NCBI GenBank assembly: GCA_949126835.1
Contig: OX421500.1
Span: 17,180,181-17,244,180, forward strand
Length of the DNA stretch: 64,000 nucleotides
Reading direction: 5' to 3'
Origin: Anisus vortex
Taxonomy: Eukaryota; Mollusca; Gastropoda; Planorbidae
Shown here one piece after another: positions 1 through 12,113 of the stretch (positions are counted from its first letter, which is position 1; every line of letters begins with the position of its first letter). The notes under the pieces were generated by a model, which was given only the letters and a program-made list of their open reading frames with translations, was not told the DNA's origin and did no database searches. Position numbers and translations under genes: made by a program.

Positions 1-1115
1 AAGCTGAGAAGGTAATAGGGGCCTATAAAATAAGATTTAGGAATACTGGGTGACACAATTCAATTTATTGCTTTGCGTTTGGCGTGTCGTCACTGTCATA
101 ATACCAATATGGAACCAATGCCCAAAAGAGAATAGTTATTTATGGAATAAAAACTGTTAAAACTGCTTAGATAATGGCAGTAACATTATCCAATGATAGC
201 TGTAGGCCTACCAGTCTGATAACTAGGCTGAGGGTAATGGCAATATACTTAGAGATAGATTACGCCATATGTTCTCTAAAGATGCTGATGTTGCGTGTGC
301 GAATAATGCTTAGTTACGGACACATTTGGCTATCAAAATCACTTCGTCAGACGTAAAGGCAAAGAAAACTGGATGCTGGTGAAAAATAAGCTAAAATATT
401 GAGCCATCCTTACCAAGGAATAAGGTATTGAATGATTTTAGGTAAATAAAAAGTAATTTTTAGTATGCATAAAGTTTGTCGAAAAACGACATACGTCTCA
501 ACTGTTTTCCAGTTATTTTCCACAATTATTGTCAGATTGAGCTCAAATTTGGTACACACACTCCCAGAGGTAGGGCCTATAGCGTGAACCAAAATGATTT
601 ATCTGTGTATTATATTTGTCTAGATATGTGGGTATGTATAATTCTTTTGTCACACAATTTTAACACATTTTTCAGTTTAGTATAAAAATCAAACCTGATG
701 AACCAGTAAAAAGAGAGTGGTTCATGCCATAGCCCTACATGTTATTTAAATATGTAAAAAATATTGAAGCTGTGAACTGAATATTTTTGTTTTTATCAGT
801 TTGACAGTACGGTCCATTTTTTTGCATTTTAGCTAATGTACCTTTTTGCAAAAATTTTTTTTTTATTCTTTACTCATTCCATACATCATTCAAACCACAA
901 TTTTCCTTATCTACATCATCTTGGCTACATTCTCACCAATTTTTAAGAATATATCTTTATTAGTTTTTTATCAGGAATTTTTACAAATTTGGTACTTGGT
1001 TCTGGGTGACCCTGCCCCCTTAACCCATTCCGTGACCAAATGTCGAATGCCAATGTTTTATTTCGCTATTTTCTCATGTTATTGTTTTGAAAAGCTATAA
1101 ATTAAACATTCTAAC
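1..1115. other. AT-rich DNA, no gene seen
   Basis: No exon, repeat or RNA gene could be recognised. By position it should be intron upstream of the first visible exon of channel copy A (plus strand). I looked for a counterpart of the copy B exon at 29747-29835, which should precede the 1862 exon, and did not find one; it probably lies left of the window. Confidence 0.4.
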
Positions 1116-1572
1116 TTAAAGACCAAGTGAAGAGCTTTTTTTCAAAATTGAGTTAACATTTGATTTTGATAGTAAATAGTGTATTCAGTATCTGAATGTT
1201 AAAAAAAACATTTATACAAAATATCAAAGATACATTTTAAGTAATTAGTTCAATATTTGCACTTAAATGTGTGTGTTTTTCGGATGATTACTCCAAATCT
1301 CGTAGCCATTTGAGATGTTTTTATTTCCGGCAATATAGGAAAGTGACGTAACATAAAGGATTCCGACCAGGAAAAATGAATATTGTCACGTGTTTTGAAT
1401 CTATTGCCACATGTTTTGAATCTTTTCCCGGTTCTTATTTTTAACAAAATGGTTAAATATAGATTTATAGCGTCTATTTTTATTTATTTATTTCCCTTAT
1501 GATACGTCACTGCCGTATGAGGCTATTCCAAATCTCGTTCCTTTGAGAAAAACCTCTTCACTTGGTCTTTAA
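1116..1572. mobile_element. MITE with TTAA ends and terminal inverted repeats
   Basis: Both ends carry TTAA. The left end continues AGACCAAGTGAAGAG and the right end is its reverse complement (CTCTTCACTTGGTCT), each followed by a T-rich or A-rich run. The element is 457 bp with no coding capacity. A TTAA target is the habit of piggyBac-type transposases, so a piggyBac-mobilised MITE is the likeliest reading, although the tips do not begin with the usual CCC. Class assignment is inference; the inverted repeat is seen directly. Confidence 0.6.
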
Positions 1573-1861
1573 ATTGTAAAAAAAAGTAGTATGTATTTAT
1601 CCTTGAGCTAAGAGAGACTTTTTTTTCTTGCAAAAATGCAATGCCACGGTATCATTTGTTGCTGGCATTTTTTTTTTAAAGTACATAATTTAAAATCTAA
1701 ATATTTCTAAAAAACTATATTAAAAAATTCACAAACAAACTTTTATTTGTGTATGTCACTATGACTTTCTACAACATAAGTAAAAAGCAAGGAAAAAATA
1801 AGACCTTAGCAAGAGATGGGTTAATTGAACAATAACTTTATTTTAATTTTATTTTATACAG

Positions 1862-1937
1862 GGAGAATTTTGTTTCGGTAAATATTTTCTACGAATCTAT
1901 GTACGTAAATACTTACACTGAGGAACTTGAAATAACT
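1862..1937 (+). CDS. DEG/ENaC channel copy A, penultimate coding exon
   Basis: This exon encodes 25 residues of the extracellular end of a DEG/ENaC-family cation channel, just before the second membrane helix (starts ENFVSVNIFYES). The acceptor is a T-rich tract ending TTTTATACAG, one base then completes a codon split from the previous exon, and the donor is ACT|GTAAGT (phase 0). The protein segment is identical to the copy B exon at 25242-25317; I count five DNA differences, all silent. The family normally has this 'NF..VNI.YE' strand before the pore helix. Upstream exons of this copy are outside the window. Expression is unknown, but the pattern of change argues for selection on both copies. 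Confidence 0.85.
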
Positions 1938-2169
1938 GTAAGTTTCATTTTGTATATTGAACTATTTTGTTTTATATTATGTTATATTAAAACTGTTTTA
2001 TTTTTACATATTTCTGATTTTTTTTTCTACCAGATTATTTGTAGCGTTATTTGGAAAAAAAAGTTTTAATTTCTTCTATAACTGGAAAGTACAAAAAAAA
2101 ATGGCTATTATATTAACATATAACTGATAAAAACATGTATTTCAAATGTTGGAAACAAGAAAGTAAGAG

Positions 2170-2218
2170 AGTATGTATATATATATATAGAGAGAGATAG
2201 ATAGATAGATAGATAGAT

Positions 2219-2256
<38 letters not shown>

Positions 2257-2312
2257 AGAGATAGAGAGAGAGAGTGAGTGAGAAAGAGAGAGAGAGAGAG
2301 AGAGAATGGTGT
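2170..2312. repeat. GATA / GA microsatellite
   Basis: TA, GATA and GA runs in the last intron of copy A. A matching CT/TATC tract lies at 24988-25062 in the inverted copy, so the microsatellite was present before the duplication. Confidence 0.9.
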
Positions 2313-2454
2313 GTGAGTGTTAAGGAAAATAAAGTAAAGTATTTATCATAAAGCTTATCTTGCCGTTACAGCCAGCGAAAGACGTTGATATATTTTAAGT
2401 GTTTCTGTATTGCTATGTAGTGTGTTAATAATATTAGGTTAAGGCTGGTGTGAG

Positions 2455-3627
2455 TGTCAAGGACCTCCTATAATTATAATTATATTAAATTAATGACTAA
2501 ATTACTTCTATAATCATGGCTCGCTTAATTAGGTAGGTCCTAGATCTTAATTATTGCATAGCAATACAATACAATTAAAACATTTACACATACGTAAATG
2601 AAACAACAAACACACGATGATTGATTAAGAGAACTATAAGCTATTCTAATTTTACTAATAGTGATTTTAAGGGTAGAGATAATAATGCACTAACTAATAT
2701 CAAACTGTTATATAGTAAACACAACGGAAAACATATCTATTCTAAATGATTTTTTCATGCATATGAAATGTAATATATAAAATAATGGTATCAAAACACA
2801 ACCGTTACAATATAATATCCTACACCACACGTCTCCACTGGCTTGGTCCTCTACGGCATTACACCTCCTCTCCACTGACGCACCACCGACATACTGCTGA
2901 CGTAACTGTGACACCAAACTGTCGTCAGCCATTAGTCTGCACCGGCGCACGTCAACCACGTCACTACTACGTGCTAGACTGCCATCTCAACACTGGCCAC
3001 TAACACGTGGACCACCAGTAATGGGCCACTTTTCCACCAGTAGCTGGCCACCGCTCTCGGCCAAGCTGCTACGGCCACCGGTCACTAGCTATGGGCCACG
3101 GGCCGGGTACGGGCCTGGGCTCCAGCCGTCACCTACATGTATGTCTATGAAAAACCTTAATGATCTTCTAAATATATCTATATATTATAATATATATTTT
3201 CTATTGGAAGGTATCAATGCAAAACTCAACTCACCCGTGTCAGTAAAAACACTCATCTGTCTGTGGACAGTTGACTTGGCTTGGGTGTGATCCAAACATC
3301 AGACCACATGTCCAAGTTATGTACACATTTTTCAGTGTCCCTACGTTAAATAGTTTTGCATCGAACCTACCAAGTCCCGCACCTGTCAGAGTCTAGCTAG
3401 ATTTATTAAAATGTTGGATTCTGTCTCGCTTTGTTCATACATAGTCCCACTCACGGTCGCACACATATCAACTATCTCCAGTCTCTGTGTTTACAGTTCC
3501 CACTACATACTAAACTGGTCTGTAAGCCTATAAGTCGTCCATGCCAAACATTCATAAGTCAAACTATGTTTCTGTTATGTTATTGTGATGCTGTGAGACC
3601 AAGCCTAGATCTATCACCTCCTTGACA
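2455..3627. mobile_element. Solo LTR inserted in copy A intron
   Basis: The 1173-bp insert begins TGTCAAGGACC and ends CTCCTTGACA (TG...CA with a 9-bp terminal inverted repeat). It is flanked by GTGAG on the left and GTGAA on the right, a 5-bp target duplication with one change. The paralogous intron of copy B reads straight through (minus strand, about 24.9 kb, 'gctggagtgaggagcaatg') and so shows the empty site. A GC-rich block (2820-3130) lies inside. No internal retroelement genes remain. Open frames inside it look fortuitous. Confidence 0.72.
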
Positions 3628-4533
3628 GTGAAGAGCAATGTAAGCCTTCTATTGGTTAACTTGGGATTTCCAATTACCTTTTTATATAGATGATGGGAAT
3701 GTTTAAAGTAAAAACAATGCCATTAGATCGGATATACTATTTAAAAAATGATTTATAGTAAAGCAATGTTTTTGAGGTATTTAAAATTTTAATTATCACT
3801 TAATAATACCTAAACTTATTTAGGCATTTGTCCAAATGTCCTGATCTGCTGATTGGTATTTTGCCAATCAAAATATGTAAGACCCTTTGCCCTTTAGATC
3901 AGACAGTAGCAAATATGATCACGTAATCTACAAACGTACAAGTGATATGTGCCCATGTCCTTATGGCCGGATTATTTAAAACACATGCTGCAACACTTAC
4001 CCATGTACCCTAGGTCAAGACACTGAATCTAATCTTCAGTAAAGGCGTGAAAGACATAGGCCCGAGGCCACTAACCACAATTCTGTCAATCAAGGAAAAA
4101 ACACGTATTCTTTTTTTTTTTACCAAAAACATTTTAAAACGATGAAGAAAAATAATACTAAGCAATAACAGCATGTATTTAAAGTACATACAACATGCTT
4201 CGCCAAAAAGATATATTTATAATTTAATCATGATAAATCATTTTTAAAAAAGCTTTAATTTTGAACAGTCAAAAAAATAACTTTATGACACTATAGAACA
4301 ACTACAAAAACGACAACAAATTAACATGTTAGTTGTGTGTATTTGAATATTAATTCAATGAATGATAATTACTGAAAACCACTTTTCAGTTGGCAAGAAT
4401 ATTCTTTGACTTATGAAATGGTTTTGTTATTTTTAAGTCCGACAATTCTAAAGTTAACGAATGCCAACGAGATGTCTCTTTTAAAATTCATAAGCTAAAT
4501 TTATTTTCTACATATATCTTTATTTGATTCTAG

Positions 4534-4692
4534 TTGTCAACATTTCTGTCTAACATTGGCGGATGTATTGGATTATGGATTGGACTCTCAGTTCTCAGCT
4601 TGGCTGAAGTACTGCACTTTTTAGTGGAACTAGTACAGACCTTGTGTGCCAGAAAAACTAAAATAAACACAGAAGGCGTAAGTCGTACATAA
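4534..4692 (+). CDS. DEG/ENaC channel copy A, terminal coding exon with pore helix
   Basis: This 52-residue exon holds the second transmembrane segment and the cytoplasmic C-terminus of a DEG/ENaC channel. The acceptor is TTTGATTCTAG and the phase is 0, matching the 1937 donor. It begins LSTFLSNIGGCIGLWIGLSV; the G-L-S at residues 17-19 sits where the family's G-x-S selectivity filter lies, followed by a helix and the conserved Glu (AEVLHF). The stop is TAA at 4690-4692. A candidate AATAAA lies near 4840. Copy B ends about ten residues earlier because the AAA codon after 'RKT' is TAA there. Function in the family: amiloride-type sodium channels opened by peptide, acid or touch; the ligand here cannot be told. 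Confidence 0.87.
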   Translation: MSTFLSNIGGCIGLWIGLSVLSLAEVLHFLVELVQTLCARKTKINTEGVSRT

Positions 4693-4707
4693 AAATAAGT
4701 AACTATC

Positions 4708-4822
4708 TCTCTCTCTCTCTCTTCTGGTCCTGCGGTTAGTTCACCGTACTCTCAACAACACGTCGCGGGTTCTATCACTGCAACCGACCGATCCCTGCCA
4801 TTTATATATATATATATATTTA
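4708..4822 (+). repeat. CT and TA microsatellites with SINE fragment
   Basis: A CT run (4708-4721) is followed by about 75 bases matching the head of a tRNA-derived SINE (TGGTCCTGCGGTTAGTTCAC, then TCGCGGGTTCTATC as a B-box-like block), then a TA run. The matching place in arm B (23813-23868) has only TA and GA runs, so the SINE landed in copy A after the duplication. Confidence 0.6.
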
Positions 4823-5261
4823 TATTGTATAGCCTACAAATAAAATAAAGAGAGAAACATATCAAAATATATGTAGTTAGCTAAGCGAAATCATATATTA
4901 TGTGCTGGCTCTATAACCAATGTGTTGTATTATCATCACATTTGGGTTCATATTTGGTATTTTAAAGATGAATGTCAACACATTGAGACTTTTAGTGTCT
5001 GCCAAGTTCTAAATGGACATTATATTGGATGGCTTATTTTGAGTTTTGAGCCAGAAATCTACCAGTACTTATAATTCTGATTACATTGATGACCGTTTTT
5101 GTATTTAGTTTAAGCCATAAAAGATATTTGAAAAAAAAAGTGTATTAACCGTTTCGTTCTTATTACCTATGGCCACCACTAGATTCCTGGAGGAGACTTC
5201 AAGGACACCAAGAGAGACCAAGTTTCTGTTTCAACCGAATCAACTGACTGTACTAAGACTT

Positions 5262-6345
5262 AGTGACATGATGAACGTTCTAATATTAACACAATGAACA
5301 GTCTAATACTAACAAGATGAACAGTCTAATAGTAACTCGATGAACAGTCTAATAGTAATACAATAAACAGTCTAATACTAACACAGTAAACAGTTTAATA
5401 TTTACACAATAAACAGCTTAATATTAACAAGATGAACAGTCTAATAGTAAAACAATGAACAGTCTAATAGTAACACAATGAACAGTCTAATAGTAACATA
5501 ATGAACAGTCTAATAGTAATACAATGAACAGTCTAATGGAAATACAATGAAAGGTTTAATACTAACAAGATGAACTGTCTAACAGTAATGCAATGAACAG
5601 TTTAATAGTAATACAATGAACAGTCTAATAGTAATACAATGAAAAGTTTAATACTAACAAGATGAACAGACTAATAGTAATACAATAAACAGTTTAATAG
5701 TAACACAATGAACAGTCTAATAGTAACACAATGAACAGTCTAATAGTAACACAATGAACAGTCTAATAGTAAAACAATGAACAGTCTAATAGTAATACAA
5801 TGAAAAGTGTAATACTAACAAGATTAACAGTCTAATAGTAATACAATGAAAAGTTTATTAGTAACACAGTGAACAGTTTAATATTTACACAAGAAACATT
5901 TTAATATAAACAAGATGAACAGTCTTATAGTAACACAATGAACAGTCTAATAGTAACACAAGGAACAGTCTAATAGTAACATAATGAACAGTATAATAGT
6001 AATACAATGAACAGACTAATAGTAATACAATGAAAATTTTAATACTAACAAGATGAACAGTCTAATAGTAATACAATGAACAGTTTAATACTAACAAGAT
6101 GAGCAGTCTAATAGTAATACAATAAACAGTTTAATACTAACAAGATGAACAGTCTAATAGTAACATGATGAACAGTCTAATAGTAATACAATGAACAGTC
6201 TAATAGTAACACAATGAACAATCTAATAGTAACACAATGAACAGATGAATATTAACATGATGAACAGTCTAATAGCAGCATGATGAACAGTCTAATAGTA
6301 ACCTGATGAACAGTCTAATAGTAATATAATAAATAGTCTAGTTTT
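5262..6345 (+). repeat. 23-bp minisatellite, about 46 copies
   Basis: A tandem array of the unit AACAGTCTAATAGTAACACA plus ATG (23 bp), with drift mainly in the 'acacaatg' part (variants aagatg, tacaat, atgatg). It begins about 570 bp beyond the stop of copy A. Arm B has only a short, scrambled counterpart (23185-23345), so the array grew or shrank after duplication. It shows no coding, promoter or CRISPR features. Confidence 0.93.
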
Positions 6346-9300
6346 GAAGTGAAAATTTACATTGTGATGATATTTTATTAATTTCTATTTCTTGTTTGTC
6401 GAATAATGCGTAATAACAATTAAAGTATACTTTCCTTCATATTATGTAAACTAAAGAATTACTATCGGTTCAGACTTCTGACCAATATTTAAAAAAATGT
6501 CTTATAAACTTATTTGAAAAAATAAAATTTTTGAAAATATATGGTTCTTTTTACTATTTATGAATTTAATTTTATTGTATGTCTATTAAATGTCCATAAA
6601 TAGTCTTAGATGTATTGTTTAAAGCAGAAATAATGTGTCTGTAACAATTTATAGAGATTATTGCGAATTGTCCTTAGAATGAAATGTGATCAAAATTGAA
6701 TATGTCCTTTCTAATATATATGGTCTTTTTAATACCCATTTAATTCTGTATACGTTTTGTTTAATAAGATTTAAAAAAACACAATATTAATTTGACATAT
6801 CTATTTGCATTTCATGTTGTCCTTATATTAATTCAACATAAAAGTTACGCGCTTATTATTGTTGGTAATAAATTAGTAAAAGTTAGGTATTAGGACAATG
6901 ACATTATATCTAATATATCTTATTGTTCAATCGTAAATGCAACATGTGAAAACGATATTACACATTTTATTCTCTTTTCACTTATAAAACTTAAAATGTC
7001 TGAATAAATTCATAAATATTTATTTTCTTTACTATTGCGAAATATTATTTTTCTTAACTGAGCTTGCTTTAAAGATTTGTCCTTTTACTTAACAAAGAGC
7101 AAGTTTATTTTTATTGAAGCAGAAAAGTTATTTTATCTTTTGCGTAGTCTTTTTTGTACACACAAAGTAATTATTTCTTGTCCTTCTGTTGTTTTTTAAG
7201 ATACTTCTATAATTTAAATATTTTCTATTTGCGATTTCAATAATATTTGAAACAATTTTTTTTCAAACTAAACTACAAGCACACACAATTTCTTCACAAA
7301 AGTGTCAATTTGTACTTATGTTTTTTTGGTGTATCCAAGGGCTGTTGAGTTGATATTACACATTTTATGGATACAAATTGCATCACGCTAACAAAAAACA
7401 AACGTAAACTAACACTACTGGTTTATTGTTGATATCTAACAACTTTCAGTAGTTCAGTGGTAAAGCTCTCTCGGACACATATATACTCATTGCAGTCTTT
7501 AATAGTATTGGGTTATATTATATTAAAATATTAATTACAAATTGTAAAAGTTATAGTTTAATCTAAAATATATATATTTTATTATCCTTCTAAGGTAGAA
7601 CAAATCAAATGCAATGTTTCTAAGCTAGATGTAATTAATTACCGCAATATTTATTTTAATAATATTATGTTTGTTTTGGCACTCAATTTAATATAATACA
7701 TTATGTTCGTCAGCATTGGTAATCTATTTTTTTGATGTTTACATTTCAATATAAATTGTTCTTATTGCATTTCTTATTTCTTTATTTTACAATTAAACAC
7801 TTTTTAAAATAGAGAAATAACAATTTTTAAGCAAGTATTATCGACCTTTAAAACCTAGAAGGAAATGTGCATATTAAGGTAAAAATAACAATATATAAAA
7901 TAAGATTACTTTAGTGATACTAATAAATGGAAATTTGACTTAATTACATAAATTCCGTATTTCAGCATACCAGTACTTAAAACAATATTAAAGAACCATT
8001 TGTACTGAATCACAATAGACATTCTAGCACTCTATCAAACCATTTAACATACAAGAAAAGGTATCATTTAGGAGTCAGTTATTGTATTTTCTGGCTGACT
8101 GATGATTCTTTTGAAAGATTCTCACTGATAGTGGAACAAAAGAGTTCCTAAATCTCTATGTTCTTGCCCTTATTACAAGAAGCCGACCACTTCGACTAGA
8201 TATGATGTATCTACCGTAAAAGATGATCTTGAAGGATAAAGCAAAAAAATTCCTGCACATTGTCATTTGGTAAACAGATAAATAATTATTATTTAAATCA
8301 AAGTCAAATAGTCAGTTTTTGGACGTACCACAACCAAAATAGTAATTCGTATACTTTAATACTTACATTGTGTCTTTGTCTCGGTCGATTTGTTCACTGT
8401 CTACTAATATATTTATCTTTATTCTGACTGGCAATAATGTTGCCTCAAATATTTTATATTTAGATTTTCTTGTGTGTACTAATTATTGTAATATTGTTCA
8501 TTAAATTGCTTTTTTTCTTAATAAATACTATTTCGCAAATTGACATTTTCTGGCGTCTTCTTTTACAATGTCATCTTTTAATGTTAATGTGAATATTAAA
8601 CAAACTAATTTTAAAACATTTTGTATCCGAAACTAAATATTCAGTGTGTTTGATTTTAAAATAAATATATTGTAAAAGAGTATAAAATAGTTTAAACAAC
8701 TAAATATTGGAAAAAATACTTACAACAATTTTTTTAAAGCCAAAAATGTCGAATAATCATTAAGTGTGTTTTACTTAAACCCTCTTTAATTATGTAAAAG
8801 TTATGTTCGTTAAGGTTTGATGTTGTTTGTGGAATTAAATTTGATAAATAACAAATTATTTAAGAAAAAGACATTGTAGTAAAACAAATATATTGACATA
8901 TTAAGCTTAATGTATCGAAATGTTCTAAACAGACTAGTATTTATTAAAATTATTTATTACTAAATTAGCTTAAATCTACAAATTTAAGTTATACCTACAC
9001 TGGAAGAATATTAATCTTCTACCGTGACATATCTAGTTCTTATAATTAGAATCTAATAAGAACAGAGCTGTAAGATAAAGTACAAACAAGAAGACCACCG
9101 TTATTCAAAACATAAAAAATTGACACTGACATAGAAGGTTAAACTAACGCTTATAGAATATAAAGTGTTTATTTATGTATATTTATTTTTATTAAATTAT
9201 TTTTATTAACTTTGAAAAATTAATACAATTTACATATAATACATCTAATGTAATTAGAACAAAATCAGAACAGAGCTGCAATATTCATTACCAGCAAATA

Positions 9301-9756
9301 AGCACAACAGATATGAGTAACAAGAGTAGTTAAATTACTAAACCTAGAAACACTTGAGGACAGAAGGAGATTTGGCGACACAATAATATAACGTATAGGC
9401 ATATATAGGCATATAGTGTTTATAGTGTGGGATAGAAGACATTTGTTTTTTTTTGAATAATCTAAATTAGAAAGTAGAGAAGTTAATAGTTTTTTTTTAT
9501 TGAAACATGAATAGTGTACAGTATATATATTACAGCAAACTTATTCATTAGTTAGTGTTAAAATATAGGATAGAAGACATTTATTAGTTAGAGTTAAAAT
9601 GGATAGAATACATTTATTAGTTGGAGTTAAAATGGATAGAAGAGATCATAATATTTATTTAAACGTGTTTGCAGTTTTAAATTTACAACAACAACAAAAA
9701 CAAACTTTACATTGTGTACTGATTCAAAAGGGAGTGTTGTAAATGTATATGTAGTG
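6346..9756. other. 3' flank of copy A, alignable to arm B, no gene seen
   Basis: AT-rich single-copy DNA. Many short blocks match the reverse complement of 20400-23100, but I see no exon, RNA gene or element. The block at 7430-7475 contains a tRNA A-box-like string (TTCAGTGGTAAAGC) also present in arm B at about 22065; no B box follows. Confidence 0.5.
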
Positions 9757-9796
9757 TTTTATTAGGTTGTGCCCCTTTTCTGGTACATACATTGTA
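9757..9796 (+). repeat. SINE tail remnant
   Basis: About 40 bases (TTTTATTAGGTTGTGCCCC...) match the 3' part of the SINE at 20097-20314. The left flanks also match in both arms, so the insertion predates the inverted duplication and copy A later lost the SINE body. Confidence 0.55.
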
Positions 9797-10084
9797 GCGA
9801 ACAAAAAACATAAAAGTTGCGTGTGTTGCTGAAGACACGGTTCTGGCATTTACTCAAGTTTGTCAATGGGTTACTTTAGTTTGTTTATCTCTTGCTGTTC
9901 CTTGCAGAAAGGCCTATCGAAAGTTGATAGAATAGAATTATATAATTGTTCATACATTAGACATTAATCACAATTATTTTTCTAATGTTTGGTTGGGGAG
10001 GTGTGCTTCACTGAGAATGTAATGTGCGAACTTTTACTATTATTAAATGAAGCCCAGAATATTGTTACATATTAATAACACCCA

Positions 10085-11129
10085 GAGCTCTCTCTCAATG
10101 CGAGTTTGGTAGGAGATACGATTGACCACCACCGACTCATTGATCGACTCAGCTCTAGGTTTGGCATTCATGACATCGCCCTCTCCTGGTTCACAAACTA
10201 TCTTCAGAATCGCTCGCAGACCGTCATGATTGAGTCATTATCCTCCCAACCTGGTTATGTCAGCTATGGTGTGCCACAGGGGTCTGTCGACGGCCCAGTT
10301 CTTTTACCCTTTACACTCAACTTTTCTCCTTTGTCATCGAATGCCACAACCTTAAATATCATTCTTTCGCCGATGATACCCAGCTCTATAACAGCGTTGA
10401 GCGAGATGACTTTGATGGGCTCCTTGATTCCATTTCTATTTGTTTCCTGGACATCATGAACTGGATGACCGAGATTAAGTTAAAGTTGAACAGTGAAAAG
10501 ACTGAAGCTCTTGTCGTCGGTACGAGTCAGAGGGTCGTGTTCCTCACTGCGCCCGATTTTCCGCTGGCTGATGCAACTGTGCCTTTCTCCCCGACTGTCA
10601 AGTGCCTTGGCGTCTATCTGGACTCCACGCTTTTCATGCAGACCCATGTCTCCTTCCTCACCAAAATCTGCTTCTTCCATCTTCGTCATATTGCCGCCAT
10701 CCGTCGTTATTTCACCAAGGAAGCTTTTGTTAAGCTTGTCATCTCTCTTATCTTATCCCGCTTGGATTACTGCAATTCGCTCTTAGCTGGTCTCTCGGAC
10801 TCCTCCCTTCAGGGCACCCAACGTATACCAAATACGTATACAGAACTGCGCAGCCTGACTAGTCCCCAAGAAGAAGTCAAATAATATCACTCCTCTGCTA
10901 CGAACTCTGCATTAGCTCCCCATCAATGATTGGATCTCATATAAGCTGGCTTCTCTCTGATTTCAGTGCCTAAATAATTATTTCCCGAATTACACTCGCT
11001 CCTGTCTTGAGCTCTACACCCAATCCTGTCCACTTCGCTCGGCTTCTGATGCGCTTACTCTGCGGATCCCTCGTGTGAGGCTAGTTTCCGCTGGCGAACG
11101 TGCATTCACCTACGTCTGCTTGGAGTCAC
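10085..11129 (+). pseudogene. CR1/L2-type LINE reverse transcriptase remnant
   Basis: Fragments of a non-LTR retrotransposon polymerase in shifting frames: DHHRLIDRL...WFTNYLQNR, then GVPQGS, then a FADDTQLYN catalytic motif (near 10370, in another frame), then the thumb region (NWMTEIKLKLNSEKTE, LGVYLDST, ILSRLDYCNSLLAGL). After 10870 the typical C-terminal segment continues with stops (TLRIPRVRLVSAGERAF). At least one frameshift lies near 10310 and several stops follow. It is dead. It is interrupted at 11138 by a MITE and resumes at 12114. The family is assigned from motif style; the exact clade is uncertain. Confidence 0.75.
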
Positions 11130-11137
11130 CTCCCACT

Positions 11138-12105
11138 TAGGGATGTTAAAAACGGTTTCTTTTCAAAACCGGTTTTTGGTTCTATAAAACCGGTTTAAAA
11201 CCGGATTTCGATTCCCCCCCCCCCGCAATGTCACAAGTCACAGGTCGGAAAAGACATGCAAATGTGCGTAGTTTTGTAGGTGTATTTGAAAAATAGTTCA
11301 AACTTATTAAGTATTTGCAGAGCATTCAAGGGGTTGATTTGTGTGAATACATTATGATTTTGTACACTTTACCATAACATTTTTTAGAACTAAAAAAAAT
11401 ATGGGCTAATTTATTACAACCGATAAAAGCTTTCAATAGTGATCATTTATGCACCGTGGACTTAGACTTGTAAAGTAATGTATTGAATAGGATCACGTAG
11501 CACCAATCAAAAGTCATAAGAATGTGTATTTAGTGCTGCCGTCAATAATAAAGCACAGACGCGGTGTCTAGCCGAATTGTTCAAGGTCACAGGACAAAAC
11601 TAGTTTGCGTCTCTCCAATATCCATTGTGTACATCAAAGAGTCGTCGTCGGCATCCGTCCGACTCGAGAGACGATGGTGTAGCTTCATTGGTGAGGTATC
11701 CAACTGTACCACCAAGAATAGCTGTGTAGGCCAACCCGGGAGGGGCAATCCCTGCCGCCTATGAGGCACATCAAAGAGTAGCGCACATCTAAAAGATGAG
11801 CCGACATTTGGTTTGATGTTGTTTTTATCTCAAGCCATAGTTGGTATTTGGAGAAAAAAAAAAGAAACACAATATCTAATACTAATAGTGTTAGCAAGGC
11901 ATTTCAATAATTGTTTTGCGTGAATCCAACTTTTGTTTTCAAAATTATTTCCATCAGAACCAATAAAAAAATAAATAAATTGGTGTGCTACTTGAAGTAA
12001 TGACTACCTTCCAGTCAACAAACCGAAATACGGTTTTAAAAATCAAAACCGGTTTTCAGATTCAAAACCGGAATCCGGTATTCCGGTTTTCGTTTAACAT
12101 CCCTA
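11138..12105. mobile_element. Nonautonomous hAT-like element, 8-bp target duplication
   Basis: The ends are TAGGGATGTTAAA and TTTAACATCCCTA. The flanking 8-mers CTCCCACT (11130-11137 and 12106-12113) are identical, the hallmark of hAT transposases. Just inside each end are several AAACCGG/CCGGTTT repeats, likely transposase-binding subterminal motifs. At 968 bp it has no transposase. It splits the LINE at 10085-12315, so it is younger than that LINE. Confidence 0.85.
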
Positions 12106-12113
12106 CTCCCACT

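Larger units (their letters stand above)
1800..9800 (+). repeat. Inverted duplication, arm A
   Basis: Reverse-complement matches to 20100-25350 run through the whole interval in the same order: the 1862 exon, a GA/GATA microsatellite, the 4534 exon, a 'tggccaccact..ttcctggagg' block (5170), a 23-bp minisatellite, a 'ctaaagaattac..tcggttcagacttc' block (6450), a 'catcacgctaac' block (7380), a 'cgtaccacaaccaaaatag' block (8325), a 'tctggcgtcttc' block (8550), a 'gtaagataaagtacaaacaag' block (9070) and finally the tail of a SINE (9757-9796). Arm A is longer because of a solo LTR and minisatellite growth. Arm ends are estimates. Confidence 0.8.

Noticed and set aside
2785..3290. GC-rich open frames in the copy A intron
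   Set aside because: They lie within the solo LTR 2455-3627, have no domain and no splice logic with the channel gene.
5262..6345. Regular 23-bp repeats resembling a CRISPR array
   Set aside because: Units follow one another without unique spacers, vary gradually, and the DNA is eukaryotic; this is a minisatellite.
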